In this document: piece by piece, positions 17,600 through 26,252 of the stretch
How positions within the stretch are numbered: position 1 is the stretch's first letter
Layout of the letters: every line of letters starts with the position of its first letter
Origin: CAYMEV01 sp964389675 [NCBI: uncultured Candidatus Sumerlaeota bacterium]
GTDB lineage: Bacteria; CAYMEV01
Assembly (NCBI GenBank): GCA_964389675.1
Contig: CAYMEV010000017.1
Span: forward strand, 1 to 64,000
DNA: 64,000 bases
Direction: 5' to 3'
The notes under the pieces: generated by a model
What the model saw: the letters and a program-made list of their open reading frames with translations, nothing else
Told to the model about the DNA's origin: nothing
Database searches by the model: none
Translations under genes and position numbers: made by a program

Positions 17600-19267
17600 C
17601 TACACTATGAGGCCGGGATCTTTCGGCTTCCTCTGTTTTTCTTTAACTGACTTAGGTATATAATCAGGCAGGAGTATCGGGCTGATCTTGCTGACTGGTA
17701 CCTGCAGCTCAGCAACCTCTGTCTCATATTTATCAATATGAGAAAGTGTTAATTTGCCAATCCTGGCTTTTTTGGCATAATCTGAACTGTATATGCCGGC
17801 CCTTCTTCCAAATACATTAATATCCAGCTGGGAATTCCCCATAAGCCTGTTCCTTCCATGAACACCGCCTGATGCTTCTCCAGCCACATAAAGCCCGGGG
17901 ATATTTGTTTCACACCTGTCATTAATAGCAATACCGCCATTCTGATAATGAAGTGTGGGATATACAAGTATAGGCTCTTTTGTCATATCTATCCCGAACC
18001 TTTTGAACTGCCTGTGCATAGCGGGAAGATTCTTTTTGATTGTGCCTTCTCCGTTAATAGCCTCTATAATAGGCGTATCAAGCCATACACCCAGCCTTCC
18101 TGTTGGAGTCCTAATTCCAAGCGCTCTTTCCTGGCATTCCCTTATGAATGAAGCGGATTCGACATCCCTGGGTTCCAGGGGGAATACGAAAAGCTCGCCT
18201 TCTTTATTTACAGGCTGTCCTCCCATACCCCTAATCTTCTCAGTGCAGAGGAAACCCACTATCTGCTCCGGATATACTGCACCTGTAGGGTGGTACTGGA
18301 CAGAATCCATGTAAAGAAGCTTAGCCCCGGCCCTATATGCTATTACCAGGCCATCTGCAGTAGCACCATAATGGTTGGTTGTTGCAAAATCCTTTATATG
18401 AAGCCTCCCATAACCTCCTGTTGCAATTACTGTGCTTTTTGCCTTAATAATATGATAATCCTTGTTCTCAAGATGGTATATGACAGCACCTGCACATTTG
18501 CCTTCATCATCGAGAATAATCTCAACTGCAGGTGAATATTCGATCAGCTTTATCTTATCAGGCCTGTTTAAGACCTCATCCCGAAGAACGGAAATAATAG
18601 CCGCACCTGTATAATCCCTTGCAGAATGCATCCTTGGCCTGCATGTGCCTCCGCCGGGCTTTACTGTAAGGCTGCCTTCCTTGTCTTTGTCAAACATGAC
18701 CCCCATGTTTACAAGCCAGTCAATTACATCAGGGCCGTCCAGAACAAGTGCCTTTACAAGCTCGGGGATATTGTCAAAATGGCCCCCTCCTATAACATCA
18801 AGGTAATGCAGCATTGGAGAATCAAAGTCTTTTGTCGCTGCCTGTATACCCCCCTGAGCCATAACGGAGTTTGAATCCCCAAGCCTCAGCTTGGTAAGGA
18901 GAATAACATTGGCTCCGTTTTCAGCAGCCATTAATGAAGCTGCACATCCTGCACTTCCGCCTCCAATAACAAGGACATCTGTCTCATAATCCGGCTGGGC
19001 AAGATCGAATGCGGTTGAGGATATTCTTGAATAGCTTTCCAGGACATCCACCACTTTCGTGGTCAGCTTTTCATCCTTATTTACCCCGACTCTCAGTGTT
19101 TTTCTTGCATCATCCTGATAGTCCGGGTGAAATTTTGACAAGACTTCCTCTCTTTCTTCAGCAGACATGTCAGGGAAAATCTTTGCTCCCTCTCTCTGCA
19201 GTCTTATCCTCTTAGGCCTTGTCAGTTCAAGCTTTTTTATAGATTCTTTCATTGATTCTGGATACAT
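17600..19267 (-). CDS. Fumarate reductase/succinate dehydrogenase-like flavoprotein (FrdA/TfrA-like), soluble
   Basis: This protein has 555 residues. An unusual N-terminal extension of about 95 residues precedes the FAD site VLVIGGGSAGCAASLMAAENG. Substrate-site residues of the fumarate reductase family are kept: VQYHPTGAV, the proton-shuttle Arg in KIRGMGG (usual motif RGEGG), His in YPTLHYQNGGI and Arg in GRNRLMGNS. The position of the His that binds FAD covalently in membrane enzymes is Asn or Ser (GDSNSVMAQGG), so the flavin should be non-covalent, as in TfrA and aspartate oxidase. There is no membrane anchor. Its place between hdrA-mvhD and mvhG suggests that it takes electrons from, or gives them to, the Hdr-Mvh complex. 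Fumarate/succinate is the likely substrate, but another enoate is possible. Confidence 0.82.
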   Translation of the reverse strand: MYPESMKESIKKLELTRPKRIRLQREGAKIFPDMSAEEREEVLSKFHPDYQDDARKTLRVGVNKDEKLTTKVVDVLESYSRISSTAFDLAQPDYETDVLVIGGGSAGCAASLMAAENGANVILLTKLRLGDSNSVMAQGGIQAATKDFDSPMLHYLDVIGGGHFDNIPELVKALVLDGPDVIDWLVNMGVMFDKDKEGSLTVKPGGGTCRPRMHSARDYTGAAIISVLRDEVLNRPDKIKLIEYSPAVEIILDDEGKCAGAVIYHLENKDYHIIKAKSTVIATGGYGRLHIKDFATTNHYGATADGLVIAYRAGAKLLYMDSVQYHPTGAVYPEQIVGFLCTEKIRGMGGQPVNKEGELFVFPLEPRDVESASFIRECQERALGIRTPTGRLGVWLDTPIIEAINGEGTIKKNLPAMHRQFKRFGIDMTKEPILVYPTLHYQNGGIAINDRCETNIPGLYVAGEASGGVHGRNRLMGNSQLDINVFGRRAGIYSSDYAKKARIGKLTLSHIDKYETEVAELQVPVSKISPILLPDYIPKSVKEKQRKPKDPGLIV

Positions 19268-19276
19268 ATCTGCCTC

Positions 19277-19954
19277 CTATTTGAGTTTAATCTCACGTTT
19301 ATAGTATTTTTCACTAAGAGATTTCTTATCAAGAGCCATAAGCTCGTTAATCTCTTTGTCAAATTTCCCCTGCCTGATTTCCTCTAAACGTTTCTGCAGC
19401 TGCTTTGATCTCGGAGCAAGGTACCTTCCATATAGCCTCCTTGCCATTATAGCAGCATTATACTGCACAATCTCTGCAGGACATCTGAGAGCGCATAATC
19501 CACATCTTATACAGTCAAAGGACAGGTCCGCAGCAAGTGCTATATCTCCTCTTTCAAGTGCATTAACATAATCCATGACCTGAATATCCTGAGGACATGC
19601 TTTTGTACATGTATTACAGGACACACATCTGAATAATGACGGGTAATACTCCTCAAATGTCCCTACGGAAGGTTCCAGTTCATTAATATCGTATATTGCC
19701 TTTTCCGCAGGCACAAAGGGGATCTGTGCAATATACATACCGTTTTCAACTACTGTCTGGCATGCAAGGCCGGTATATATCCTGTAATCCTTCTCTTTCC
19801 TGTAAACTGTTGCACACGCACCGCAGAACCCTTCCCTGCACCCGACCCCCCTCTTGAAAACGAAGCCGGAATATTCCATAGCACCTACAATAGTTAAGCC
19901 CTCAGGAACATCATAGGTTTCTCCCATTATATGAACCTTAACCATTTTCAGCAT
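19277..19954 (-). CDS. Fumarate reductase-like iron-sulfur subunit (FrdB/TfrB-N-like)
   Basis: This protein has 225 residues and an AAGGAGG site 9 nt before the ATG. The N-terminal [2Fe-2S] domain has GCREGFCGAC (Cys39, 44, 47) and a fourth Cys at 65. Two [4Fe-4S] motifs follow: CVSCNTCTKACP near residue 109 and CIRCGLCALRCP near 146. The layout is SdhB-like but with two cubane clusters, and it matches the N-terminal part of the thiol:fumarate reductase subunit TfrB, without its HdrD-like half. A separate HdrB is encoded upstream. The gap to the flavoprotein gene is 9 nt. It should wire the flavoprotein to HdrA, HdrC or MvhD. Confidence 0.85.
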   Translation of the reverse strand: MLKMVKVHIMGETYDVPEGLTIVGAMEYSGFVFKRGVGCREGFCGACATVYRKEKDYRIYTGLACQTVVENGMYIAQIPFVPAEKAIYDINELEPSVGTFEEYYPSLFRCVSCNTCTKACPQDIQVMDYVNALERGDIALAADLSFDCIRCGLCALRCPAEIVQYNAAIMARRLYGRYLAPRSKQLQKRLEEIRQGKFDKEINELMALDKKSLSEKYYKREIKLK

Positions 19955-19960
19955 AATATG

Positions 19961-20380
19961 TTACCTCCTTGTTAAAGGTTTGGGAGCTGGTCCCAAATAT
20001 TTTATATTAGAAATAAATTCATTCATTGTTTTAGCAAATTTATTGCCCTCCGAAGCAGATATCCATTCAAGCCTTAGTCTTTCCTCCTCAAATCCAAGGG
20101 ATTTAATAATCTTCTTTAGAAGAGCTACCCTGCGCAGAGTCTTATAATTGCCATTCTGATAATGACAGTCGCCAGGGTGGCACCCGCCTATAAAAACACC
20201 GTCTGCCCCCTTTTCAAAGGCTCTCAGGATATGCTGAGGGTCTATTCTTGATGAACACATGACTCTGATTGATACGCCGTTGGGCCTGTATTCCATCCTT
20301 GAAGTACCTGCAAGGTCAGCACCGGCATAGGTGCACCATTTACATAAAAAACAGACAATTTTAGGCTCAAAGACTTTCAT
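19961..20380 (-). CDS. mvhD: Hydrogenase iron-sulfur subunit MvhD
   Basis: This 139-residue protein has the MvhD pattern: VCFLCKWCTYAGADLAG at the N-terminus, RVMCSSRIDP near residue 40 and FIGGCHPGDCHY near residue 62. Together these give five conserved Cys for the [2Fe-2S] cluster. MvhD joins the MvhAG hydrogenase to HdrA in methanogens and in many bacteria. It lies 3 nt after hdrA and 6 nt before the FrdB-like gene, so a structural role as adaptor for HdrA is likely. Positions that can be selenocysteine in some VhuD proteins are Cys here. Confidence 0.94.
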   Translation of the reverse strand: MKVFEPKIVCFLCKWCTYAGADLAGTSRMEYRPNGVSIRVMCSSRIDPQHILRAFEKGADGVFIGGCHPGDCHYQNGNYKTLRRVALLKKIIKSLGFEEERLRLEWISASEGNKFAKTMNEFISNIKYLGPAPKPLTRR

Positions 20381-20383
20381 ATA

Positions 20384-22339
20384 CTATACTCCTTTCAGTA
20401 TGGAATCTACCATATTGAATATCTGATTATCAGTAAGATTTCTCTGTTGGGATGCTCCTGTAGGGCAAGCTGCGATACAGCTCCCGCAGCCTTCACAAAG
20501 AACATCTTCCACTCTGGCTATCTTTTCCGTTGCATCGATAACTCTTGCGGAATAGGGACAGACAGAGACGCATATGCCGCATCCACAGCAGTAGTCCTCG
20601 ATAACCATTGCAATGTCAGGATCATGATGAAGGTATTCGGAACTAAGCATGGCCAGGGCTTTAGATGCTGCGGCAGAACCCTGTGCTACAGACTCGGGTA
20701 TGTCTTTCGGCCCTTGTCCTGTACCGCAAAGGAAAAAGCCCGCCTTCATGGTCTCAACCGGCTTAAGTTTCGGATGTGCTTCGCTGAGGAACCCAATGTG
20801 GTTGGTAGACAATTTAAGTTTCTTAATAAGCTCATGAGAGCCTTCAGAGGGCACCATAGACATAGCCAGGACAACCATATCTGCCTGTATTTCGACCTTC
20901 TGGCCAGTCAGAGTGTCAACACCCCAGATGGTCAGTTTATCCCCCTCCTGGAAAAGCTTTGCTACTTTACCCCTGATATAAGTTACTCTTTCATGCTCTA
21001 TTGTTTCCTGGATAAATTCCTCATACCCCTTGCCCCCTGATCTAATATCAATATAAAATATAACCGAATTACCGTGATGCACTTTATGCTTGTACAGCTT
21101 GGCATGCTTCGCGGTATACATACAGCATATCTTTGAACAGTGAGAATTATGCCTCTCCGGGTCCCTTGAACCTGAACACTGGATAAAAACTATATTCTCA
21201 GGAACCTTGCCGTCAGATGGCCTTCTGACCTCCCCTCCGGTTGGCCCGGTTGCTGACAGTATCCTTTCGAACATCAGTCCGTCGATAACGTCAGGATACT
21301 TCCCATAACCGTATTCTGCCATCTCCTCGACCGGATAAAGGTCATATCCTGTTGCAATAACAACAACCCCTACCTCTTCTTCGATCATGCTGTCATATAC
21401 ATCATAATCAATTGCCTTAGGTTCGCATACCTCCCTGCATTTTCCGCATGCTATGGGCGAAAGCCCCAGGCAGTTGTCAATATCAAGGGTAAATGTTGCA
21501 GGAATGGACTGAGCAAAGGGTATGTATATGGCTTTCCGGAATGCCAGGCCTCTGTCATACTCGCTGGGTACCCACACAGGGCATACTTCGCTGCAGTCTC
21601 CGCATATAGTGCATAGATCAGGGTTTACATAGGGTGCTTTTCTTTTTATTTTAACCTTAAAATTCCCGACTATACCTTCTATATCAGTAACTTCACTGTT
21701 ATTGTATATTGTTATATTAGGGTGTTTGGACACACTGACCATTTTTGGTGTCAGAATGCACTGAGAGCAGTCAAGGGTAGGAAATGTCTCAGATAATTGA
21801 GCCATATGGCCCCCTATTGACGGTGTTTTTTCGATTAAAATTACCTTTTGGCCTGCATCAGCAAGATCAAGGGCCGCCTGTATGCCAGCAACGCCGCCCC
21901 CTATCACACATGCCTTCCTGGTGACAGGCACCTTCACAGGTTCAAGGGATTCGTTAAGTTTTACCTTTTCAATAATGCTCTTTATTATCTTTACAGCTTT
22001 TTCTGTAGCCTCGTTAATGTCAGGATGAACCCATGAGCACTGTTCTCTAATATTTGCGATCTCAAGCTGATATGGGTTAAGGCCCCCCTCCTTGGCAGCA
22101 AGCCGAAATGTTGATTCATGAAGGGTAGGAGAACAGCATGCTACTACTACCTTATCCAGTTTATTCTCCTTGATTGATTTTGATATAAGGTTCTGTCCGG
22201 GGTCTGAACACATAAATACATAATCCTCTGCCATGGCGACCCCTTCATAACCACTTATCTTTTTTACTACCTCTTTGATATTTACTGTCTCTGCAATATT
22301 TACTCCGCAGTGACATACGAATACTCCTACTCTCTTCAT
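20384..22339 (-). CDS. hdrA: Heterodisulfide reductase subunit A, electron-bifurcating flavoprotein
   Basis: This protein of 651 residues is HdrA with its full cofactor set. The N-terminal domain begins RVGVFVCHCGVNIAETV and has CSDPGQ. The FAD motif VIGGGVAGIQAALDLADAG is near residue 146. LDCSQCILTPKM and an inserted ferredoxin region (CTICGDCSEVCP; CGKCREVCEP) follow. HCSKICCMYTAKHA marks the flavin-proximal cluster, and two C-terminal [4Fe-4S] motifs (CCGCGICVSVCP; CEGCGSCIAACP) end the protein. HdrA FAD splits electron pairs between a low-potential branch (ferredoxin) and a high-potential branch. Neighbours are hdrB (4-nt overlap) and mvhD (3-nt gap). Confidence 0.96.
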   Translation of the reverse strand: MKRVGVFVCHCGVNIAETVNIKEVVKKISGYEGVAMAEDYVFMCSDPGQNLISKSIKENKLDKVVVACCSPTLHESTFRLAAKEGGLNPYQLEIANIREQCSWVHPDINEATEKAVKIIKSIIEKVKLNESLEPVKVPVTRKACVIGGGVAGIQAALDLADAGQKVILIEKTPSIGGHMAQLSETFPTLDCSQCILTPKMVSVSKHPNITIYNNSEVTDIEGIVGNFKVKIKRKAPYVNPDLCTICGDCSEVCPVWVPSEYDRGLAFRKAIYIPFAQSIPATFTLDIDNCLGLSPIACGKCREVCEPKAIDYDVYDSMIEEEVGVVVIATGYDLYPVEEMAEYGYGKYPDVIDGLMFERILSATGPTGGEVRRPSDGKVPENIVFIQCSGSRDPERHNSHCSKICCMYTAKHAKLYKHKVHHGNSVIFYIDIRSGGKGYEEFIQETIEHERVTYIRGKVAKLFQEGDKLTIWGVDTLTGQKVEIQADMVVLAMSMVPSEGSHELIKKLKLSTNHIGFLSEAHPKLKPVETMKAGFFLCGTGQGPKDIPESVAQGSAAASKALAMLSSEYLHHDPDIAMVIEDYCCGCGICVSVCPYSARVIDATEKIARVEDVLCEGCGSCIAACPTGASQQRNLTDNQIFNMVDSILKGV

Positions 22340-23229
22340 ACCAATTCTCCTAGTATTTTCTTTTCTCTAAGAATGGGAAGTATATCAAAATAATGATATT
22401 TGTTCCAGCTGCTGAACCATCTGGTCTTTAGTGCGAGATAAAGAAGCTCAGTAAAATAGAATACAGGCATGCCCTCAAAATCAGTAAAAGCCTCCTGTGT
22501 CTCCCTCTGCATCTGATCAAGGTTATATGCACACAAAGGGCATGAGGTTATCAAAGCTTCACAGCCCGCTCTTTTTGCTGACATCAGTATTTTATAGGTT
22601 CTGTTCTGGACCATATCAGGTGATGATACCACCTGATATGAACCACAGCACTCAAGTTTATAGGGGAAATCCACAGGTTTGCAGCCAATGGCGTCAAGCA
22701 GCCTTTCAAGGATATCAGGATCTTCAAATCTGCTGTCAAGACTGTATTCCTTAGGCCTTACCAGCATACAGCCATAATATGATCCTACCTTGATTCCATT
22801 CAGCGGATTCTTAACAGCATCCTTCACCTTTTTATAACCTATGTATCTGTCAAGGACCTCCAATAAATGCAAAACCTCAACATTGCCCTGATACTGGTGA
22901 TCCTCCATATACATGAAATCATTAATCTTTTTCATGTTTTTTTCTGATGCTTTTATGAAGCTGTTAGCCCTTTTTAATGTATTATAGCACATGGAACACA
23001 TGGTAACCAGCTTGTCCGCACCCTCTGCCTCCACTCTGAGCAGATTCCTGAATGCTCCCATCTGAAGCATGAGATTATCCTGAGTCATAGAGTACACTGT
23101 GCCACAGCAATTCCATCTATCAAGCTCTTCAAGTTCTATTCCCAGTTCATTCATTGCTAGAATGGAGCTTTCTTCAAAATTGATTGCTGAATTTTTCTGG
23201 GCACATCCTGGATAATACTTTATTTTCAT
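22336..23229 (-). CDS. hdrB: Heterodisulfide reductase subunit B
   Basis: This 297-residue protein starts MKIKYYPGCAQKN and holds two CCG domains: WNCCGTVYS with CSMCYNTL in the first half, and LECCGSYQ with TSCPLCAYNL in the second. These bind the two non-cubane [4Fe-4S] clusters that cleave disulfides in methanogen HdrB. Complete Cys sets suggest real disulfide, or another two-electron, chemistry on the high-potential branch. The organism shows no sign of coenzymes M and B, so the partner substrate is unknown. The gene overlaps hdrA by 4 nt. Confidence 0.94.
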   Translation of the reverse strand: MKIKYYPGCAQKNSAINFEESSILAMNELGIELEELDRWNCCGTVYSMTQDNLMLQMGAFRNLLRVEAEGADKLVTMCSMCYNTLKRANSFIKASEKNMKKINDFMYMEDHQYQGNVEVLHLLEVLDRYIGYKKVKDAVKNPLNGIKVGSYYGCMLVRPKEYSLDSRFEDPDILERLLDAIGCKPVDFPYKLECCGSYQVVSSPDMVQNRTYKILMSAKRAGCEALITSCPLCAYNLDQMQRETQEAFTDFEGMPVFYFTELLYLALKTRWFSSWNKYHYFDILPILREKKILGELV

Positions 23230-23240
23230 AAATATTCTCC

Positions 23241-23678
23241 TTATAATCCTGCAAATTTTCTGAAAGCACTTACCATGGCAATTGATGGAAGCCTTTTCCT
23301 TACCTTTGGGTCCACATCCCTGACATTAAAAACTATTTCCCTGTTTCTCAGCTTAATTTCCCTGTATGCCTCCATTACAGATGCAACATCTATCCCTTTA
23401 GGGCATCTTGAACTGCATTGCAGGCAGGACGCGCAGACCCATATTGTATCACTTTCCAGTATGCTGGCAAAATCCCCGGTCTGAGACATCTTTATGACCA
23501 TTGTCGGTGTAATATCCATAAATTCAAGTACTGGGCATCCGGAAGAACAGTTACCGCACTGATAGCACTTAAATACATCCTGACCTGATATTTTTGCGAC
23601 AAGCTTGAACATAGTAGTGTCCTCAGCATTATGCTCCAGCTTCAAGAGGTCTTTCTTCTTATTGATTGTATCAGTCAT
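23241..23678 (-). CDS. hdrC: Heterodisulfide reductase subunit C
   Basis: This small ferredoxin-like subunit of 145 residues has two [4Fe-4S] motifs: CYQCGNCSSGCPV near residue 38 and CASCLQCSSRCPKG near residue 82. This is the HdrC pattern that carries electrons from HdrA to HdrB. It starts right after the korC stop (adjacent bases) and ends 11 nt before hdrB. The C-terminal part (RDVDPKVRKRLPSIAM) is also HdrC-like. Confidence 0.93.
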   Translation of the reverse strand: MTDTINKKKDLLKLEHNAEDTTMFKLVAKISGQDVFKCYQCGNCSSGCPVLEFMDITPTMVIKMSQTGDFASILESDTIWVCASCLQCSSRCPKGIDVASVMEAYREIKLRNREIVFNVRDVDPKVRKRLPSIAMVSAFRKFAGL

Positions 23679-24224
23679 CTATTTCTCCTTTTCCGGAAGA
23701 TAGTTAAAGCCCAAATAAAAGGCTTTTTTATTTAATTCCACAAACTTTGAAGGAACTGTTTTTTCAATTGCCTTCTCCACATTTTCCGAGCTGAGTATCC
23801 TGGTCTGGCCGATCATAAAGCCGATCATAACCATATTTGCCACAATTTTTTTCCCGATACTTTCTGCAAGTCTTGTTGAGGGTATCTTATACTGGTATAT
23901 ATTCTTATTCAGGGTAACAGGCACAACCAGGTCTTCATCATAGAATATCCTGCCATACTCGACCATATCCCTGCAATATTTATCATAGCCCTCCTGGCTC
24001 ATTGCAAGTAGTATATCCGGATTGTCGACAAGAGGATATTTAATCTCAGAATCGTGTATGGTTACCTGTGTAGAACACGCCCCGCCCCTTGCTTCCGGCC
24101 CATAACTCTGGATCATGGAAGCAAAATGTTTTTCAAATATTGTGGCAGATGTACCCAATACATAGCCTGACAGTATTACTCCCTGGCCCCCAAACCCTGA
24201 AATCTTAATCTTCCATTCTTTCAT
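23679..24224 (-). CDS. korC: 2-oxoacid:ferredoxin oxidoreductase, gamma subunit
   Basis: This 181-residue subunit begins KIKISGFGGQGVILSG, the standard gamma-subunit opening, and has QSYGPEARGGACSTQV near residue 40. It binds CoA or shapes the active site in KGOR/VOR enzymes. It overlaps korB by 20 nt and abuts hdrC, so the oxidoreductase and Hdr genes are physically one unit. Confidence 0.92.
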   Translation of the reverse strand: MKEWKIKISGFGGQGVILSGYVLGTSATIFEKHFASMIQSYGPEARGGACSTQVTIHDSEIKYPLVDNPDILLAMSQEGYDKYCRDMVEYGRIFYDEDLVVPVTLNKNIYQYKIPSTRLAESIGKKIVANMVMIGFMIGQTRILSSENVEKAIEKTVPSKFVELNKKAFYLGFNYLPEKEK

Positions 24225-25092
24225 TGCTTCCCTCCGTAGATTGTTTCCTTTTCATTGCTTCAGCATGCCTGACATCCTGATATGCCTGCTTTAGCCTGTC
24301 ATAATAGCTTAATCTTTCATTCCTGACAAAAACACCAACCTTCAAAGGATCATCATATCCTATATTACAGTCCTTCGGGTCTACATTATGCGCTATTACA
24401 GAACGGGCATGAAACCTTTCAAGAAGGTCAAGGCCGGTTCCTCCCATATTCTTTTTTGCATAGACGGTAGCACAGGGAGTAATTATCTCTACAAAGCTGA
24501 AGCCTCTCCATAGAAGAGCTTCACTGATCGTATCTATAAGCCTTCTGACATGAAGGGTAGTCCATCTTGCTACAAATGATGCACCTGAAGAGGCTGCCAG
24601 ATAGGACAGGTTAAAGGGTTCCTCATAATTTCCATAGGGAGCTGTTGTGCTGTAGGCAGTTAGAGGGGTAGTTGGAGCATTCTGTCCCCCTGTCATTCCA
24701 TATATAAAGTTATTTACACATATGACTGTCATGTTGATATTCCTTCTTGCTGCATGTATCAGGTGATTACCGCCTATTGCAAATAAATCGCCGTCCCCTG
24801 AAAACACCACAACCTTCAGGTTCCTGTTTGCCAGGGCGATACCTGTGGCAAAAGGTATGGCACGTCCATGGGTAGTATGAAATGAGTCAAGCTTTATATA
24901 GCCTGCTACACGTCCTGTACAGCCGATTCCTGAAACAACTGCAAATTTTTCAGGGGGTATCTGTGATTTTTCGATTGCTTTTGCAAAGGTTGTTACATTG
25001 ATTCCAAGACCGCATCCAGAACACCATATATGCGGCATCCTGTCCATCCTCAACAGTTTCTCTACTGGATGATTTTCTAAAAGGGTACTCAT
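24205..25092 (-). CDS. korB: 2-oxoacid:ferredoxin oxidoreductase, beta (thiamine pyrophosphate) subunit
   Basis: This 295-residue protein has the cluster-binding start IWCSGCGLGI near residue 22, SGIGCTGR near 54, HGRAIPFATGIALAN and the TPP motif FSGDGDLFAIGGNHLIHAAR with CVNNFIYGMTGGQ. These are typical of 2-oxoglutarate- and 2-oxoisovalerate-type enzymes. With KorA it converts the 2-oxoacid and CoA to acyl-CoA, CO2 and reduced ferredoxin, or runs in reverse. The ATG overlaps the korA stop (4 nt). Confidence 0.93.
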   Translation of the reverse strand: MSTLLENHPVEKLLRMDRMPHIWCSGCGLGINVTTFAKAIEKSQIPPEKFAVVSGIGCTGRVAGYIKLDSFHTTHGRAIPFATGIALANRNLKVVVFSGDGDLFAIGGNHLIHAARRNINMTVICVNNFIYGMTGGQNAPTTPLTAYSTTAPYGNYEEPFNLSYLAASSGASFVARWTTLHVRRLIDTISEALLWRGFSFVEIITPCATVYAKKNMGGTGLDLLERFHARSVIAHNVDPKDCNIGYDDPLKVGVFVRNERLSYYDRLKQAYQDVRHAEAMKRKQSTEGSNERMED

Positions 25093-26252
25093 TTTGCAAC
25101 CTCCAAAATAGCATTAACTATATCATTTATTTTATGGAATCCTCCACCTGGATGTGTCAGCGATTTTACCCTGCAGCATCCTGAATACCTTTCGACCTCT
25201 CTGACCATCTGTCCCATATTAAGTTCAGCAACCACAAAACCTTTTACTCTCCCTGCAAGCTCTTTTATCTTGTCATCACAGAAGGGCCATGCTGTAATCA
25301 GCCTGAGCAGGCCTACCTTTACACCTTTTTTCTTTGCCAGCTCTATGCCCGGGACTACTGTCCTTGCAGTAATACCATATGAGACAACAACAACATCGCA
25401 GTCATCCAGGTCAATCTCCTCAAGAAGTATTATATCATCCTTATTCTTCTGTATCTTGTCTATTATCCTGGTAACATTCTCAATATGAGCTTTTTCAGTC
25501 ATATCAGGATAACCTTTTTCATTATGCGTAAGCCCTGTAGAATGAATGGCATAACCGTCACCAGCCTTTGCAAAATCAGGGACAAGACTCTTCCCGGACT
25601 TATAGGGCAGGTATTTGTCATGAGTCTTTTTTGTATAGGTTCTATCGATAATCTTTATTTCTTCAGCAGGAGGTATAATAACCCTCTCCGTCATATGGCC
25701 CACAATAGCATCAGTAAGGATTATGACAGGCAGCCTGTATTTTTCAGCATAATTGAAGGCTGTTATTGTAAGATCGAAAAATTCCTGAGGTGATTTCGGA
25801 CAAAGGCCAATTACCCCGACATCCCCGTGAGTACCCCATTTTGCCTGCATCATGTCAGATTGTCCCCAGTGTGTCGGGAGCCCGGTTGATGGTGAACCCC
25901 TCTGAACATTGACCACTACACATGGAGCTTCCATCATATACCCCAGGCCGAGATTCTCATTCATTAGAGAAAACCCGGGCCCGGAAGTTGCTGTCATACT
26001 CTTGACTCCTGTCCATGAAGCACCCAGAATGGCGGCCATTGACCCTATCTCATCCTCCATCTGGATAAAAGCCCCATCCTCAAATATCGGCAGCCTGTAG
26101 GACAGCCTTTCCGCTATCTCTGATGCAGGAGTGATCGGATACCCTGCAAAGAATCTGCAGCCAGCAATCAAGGCAGCTTCTGCGCAGGCAATATCACCCT
26201 GCATGAAGTATATTCCTCTTAAGTACCTATCATTATCTTTAAGCAATGTCAT
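25089..26252 (-). CDS. korA: 2-oxoglutarate-type 2-oxoacid:ferredoxin oxidoreductase, alpha subunit
   Basis: This 387-residue subunit has AGCRFFAGYPITPASEIAER, FIQMEDEIGSMAAILGASW, TSGPGFSLMNENLG and RGSPSTGLPTHWGQSD. The gene order delta-alpha-beta-gamma and the THWGQSD region resemble KorA of 2-oxoglutarate:ferredoxin oxidoreductases. A branched-chain (VOR) specificity cannot be excluded from sequence alone. It overlaps korD and korB by 4 nt each. Confidence 0.9.
   Translation of the reverse strand: MTLLKDNDRYLRGIYFMQGDIACAEAALIAGCRFFAGYPITPASEIAERLSYRLPIFEDGAFIQMEDEIGSMAAILGASWTGVKSMTATSGPGFSLMNENLGLGYMMEAPCVVVNVQRGSPSTGLPTHWGQSDMMQAKWGTHGDVGVIGLCPKSPQEFFDLTITAFNYAEKYRLPVIILTDAIVGHMTERVIIPPAEEIKIIDRTYTKKTHDKYLPYKSGKSLVPDFAKAGDGYAIHSTGLTHNEKGYPDMTEKAHIENVTRIIDKIQKNKDDIILLEEIDLDDCDVVVVSYGITARTVVPGIELAKKKGVKVGLLRLITAWPFCDDKIKELAGRVKGFVVAELNMGQMVREVERYSGCCRVKSLTHPGGGFHKINDIVNAILEVAK

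Noticed and set aside
20447-21040. 197-codon open frame on the plus strand inside hdrA
   Set aside because: It lies wholly antisense to hdrA, which has full family motifs. The translated product is Cys- and Arg-rich nonsense without domains.
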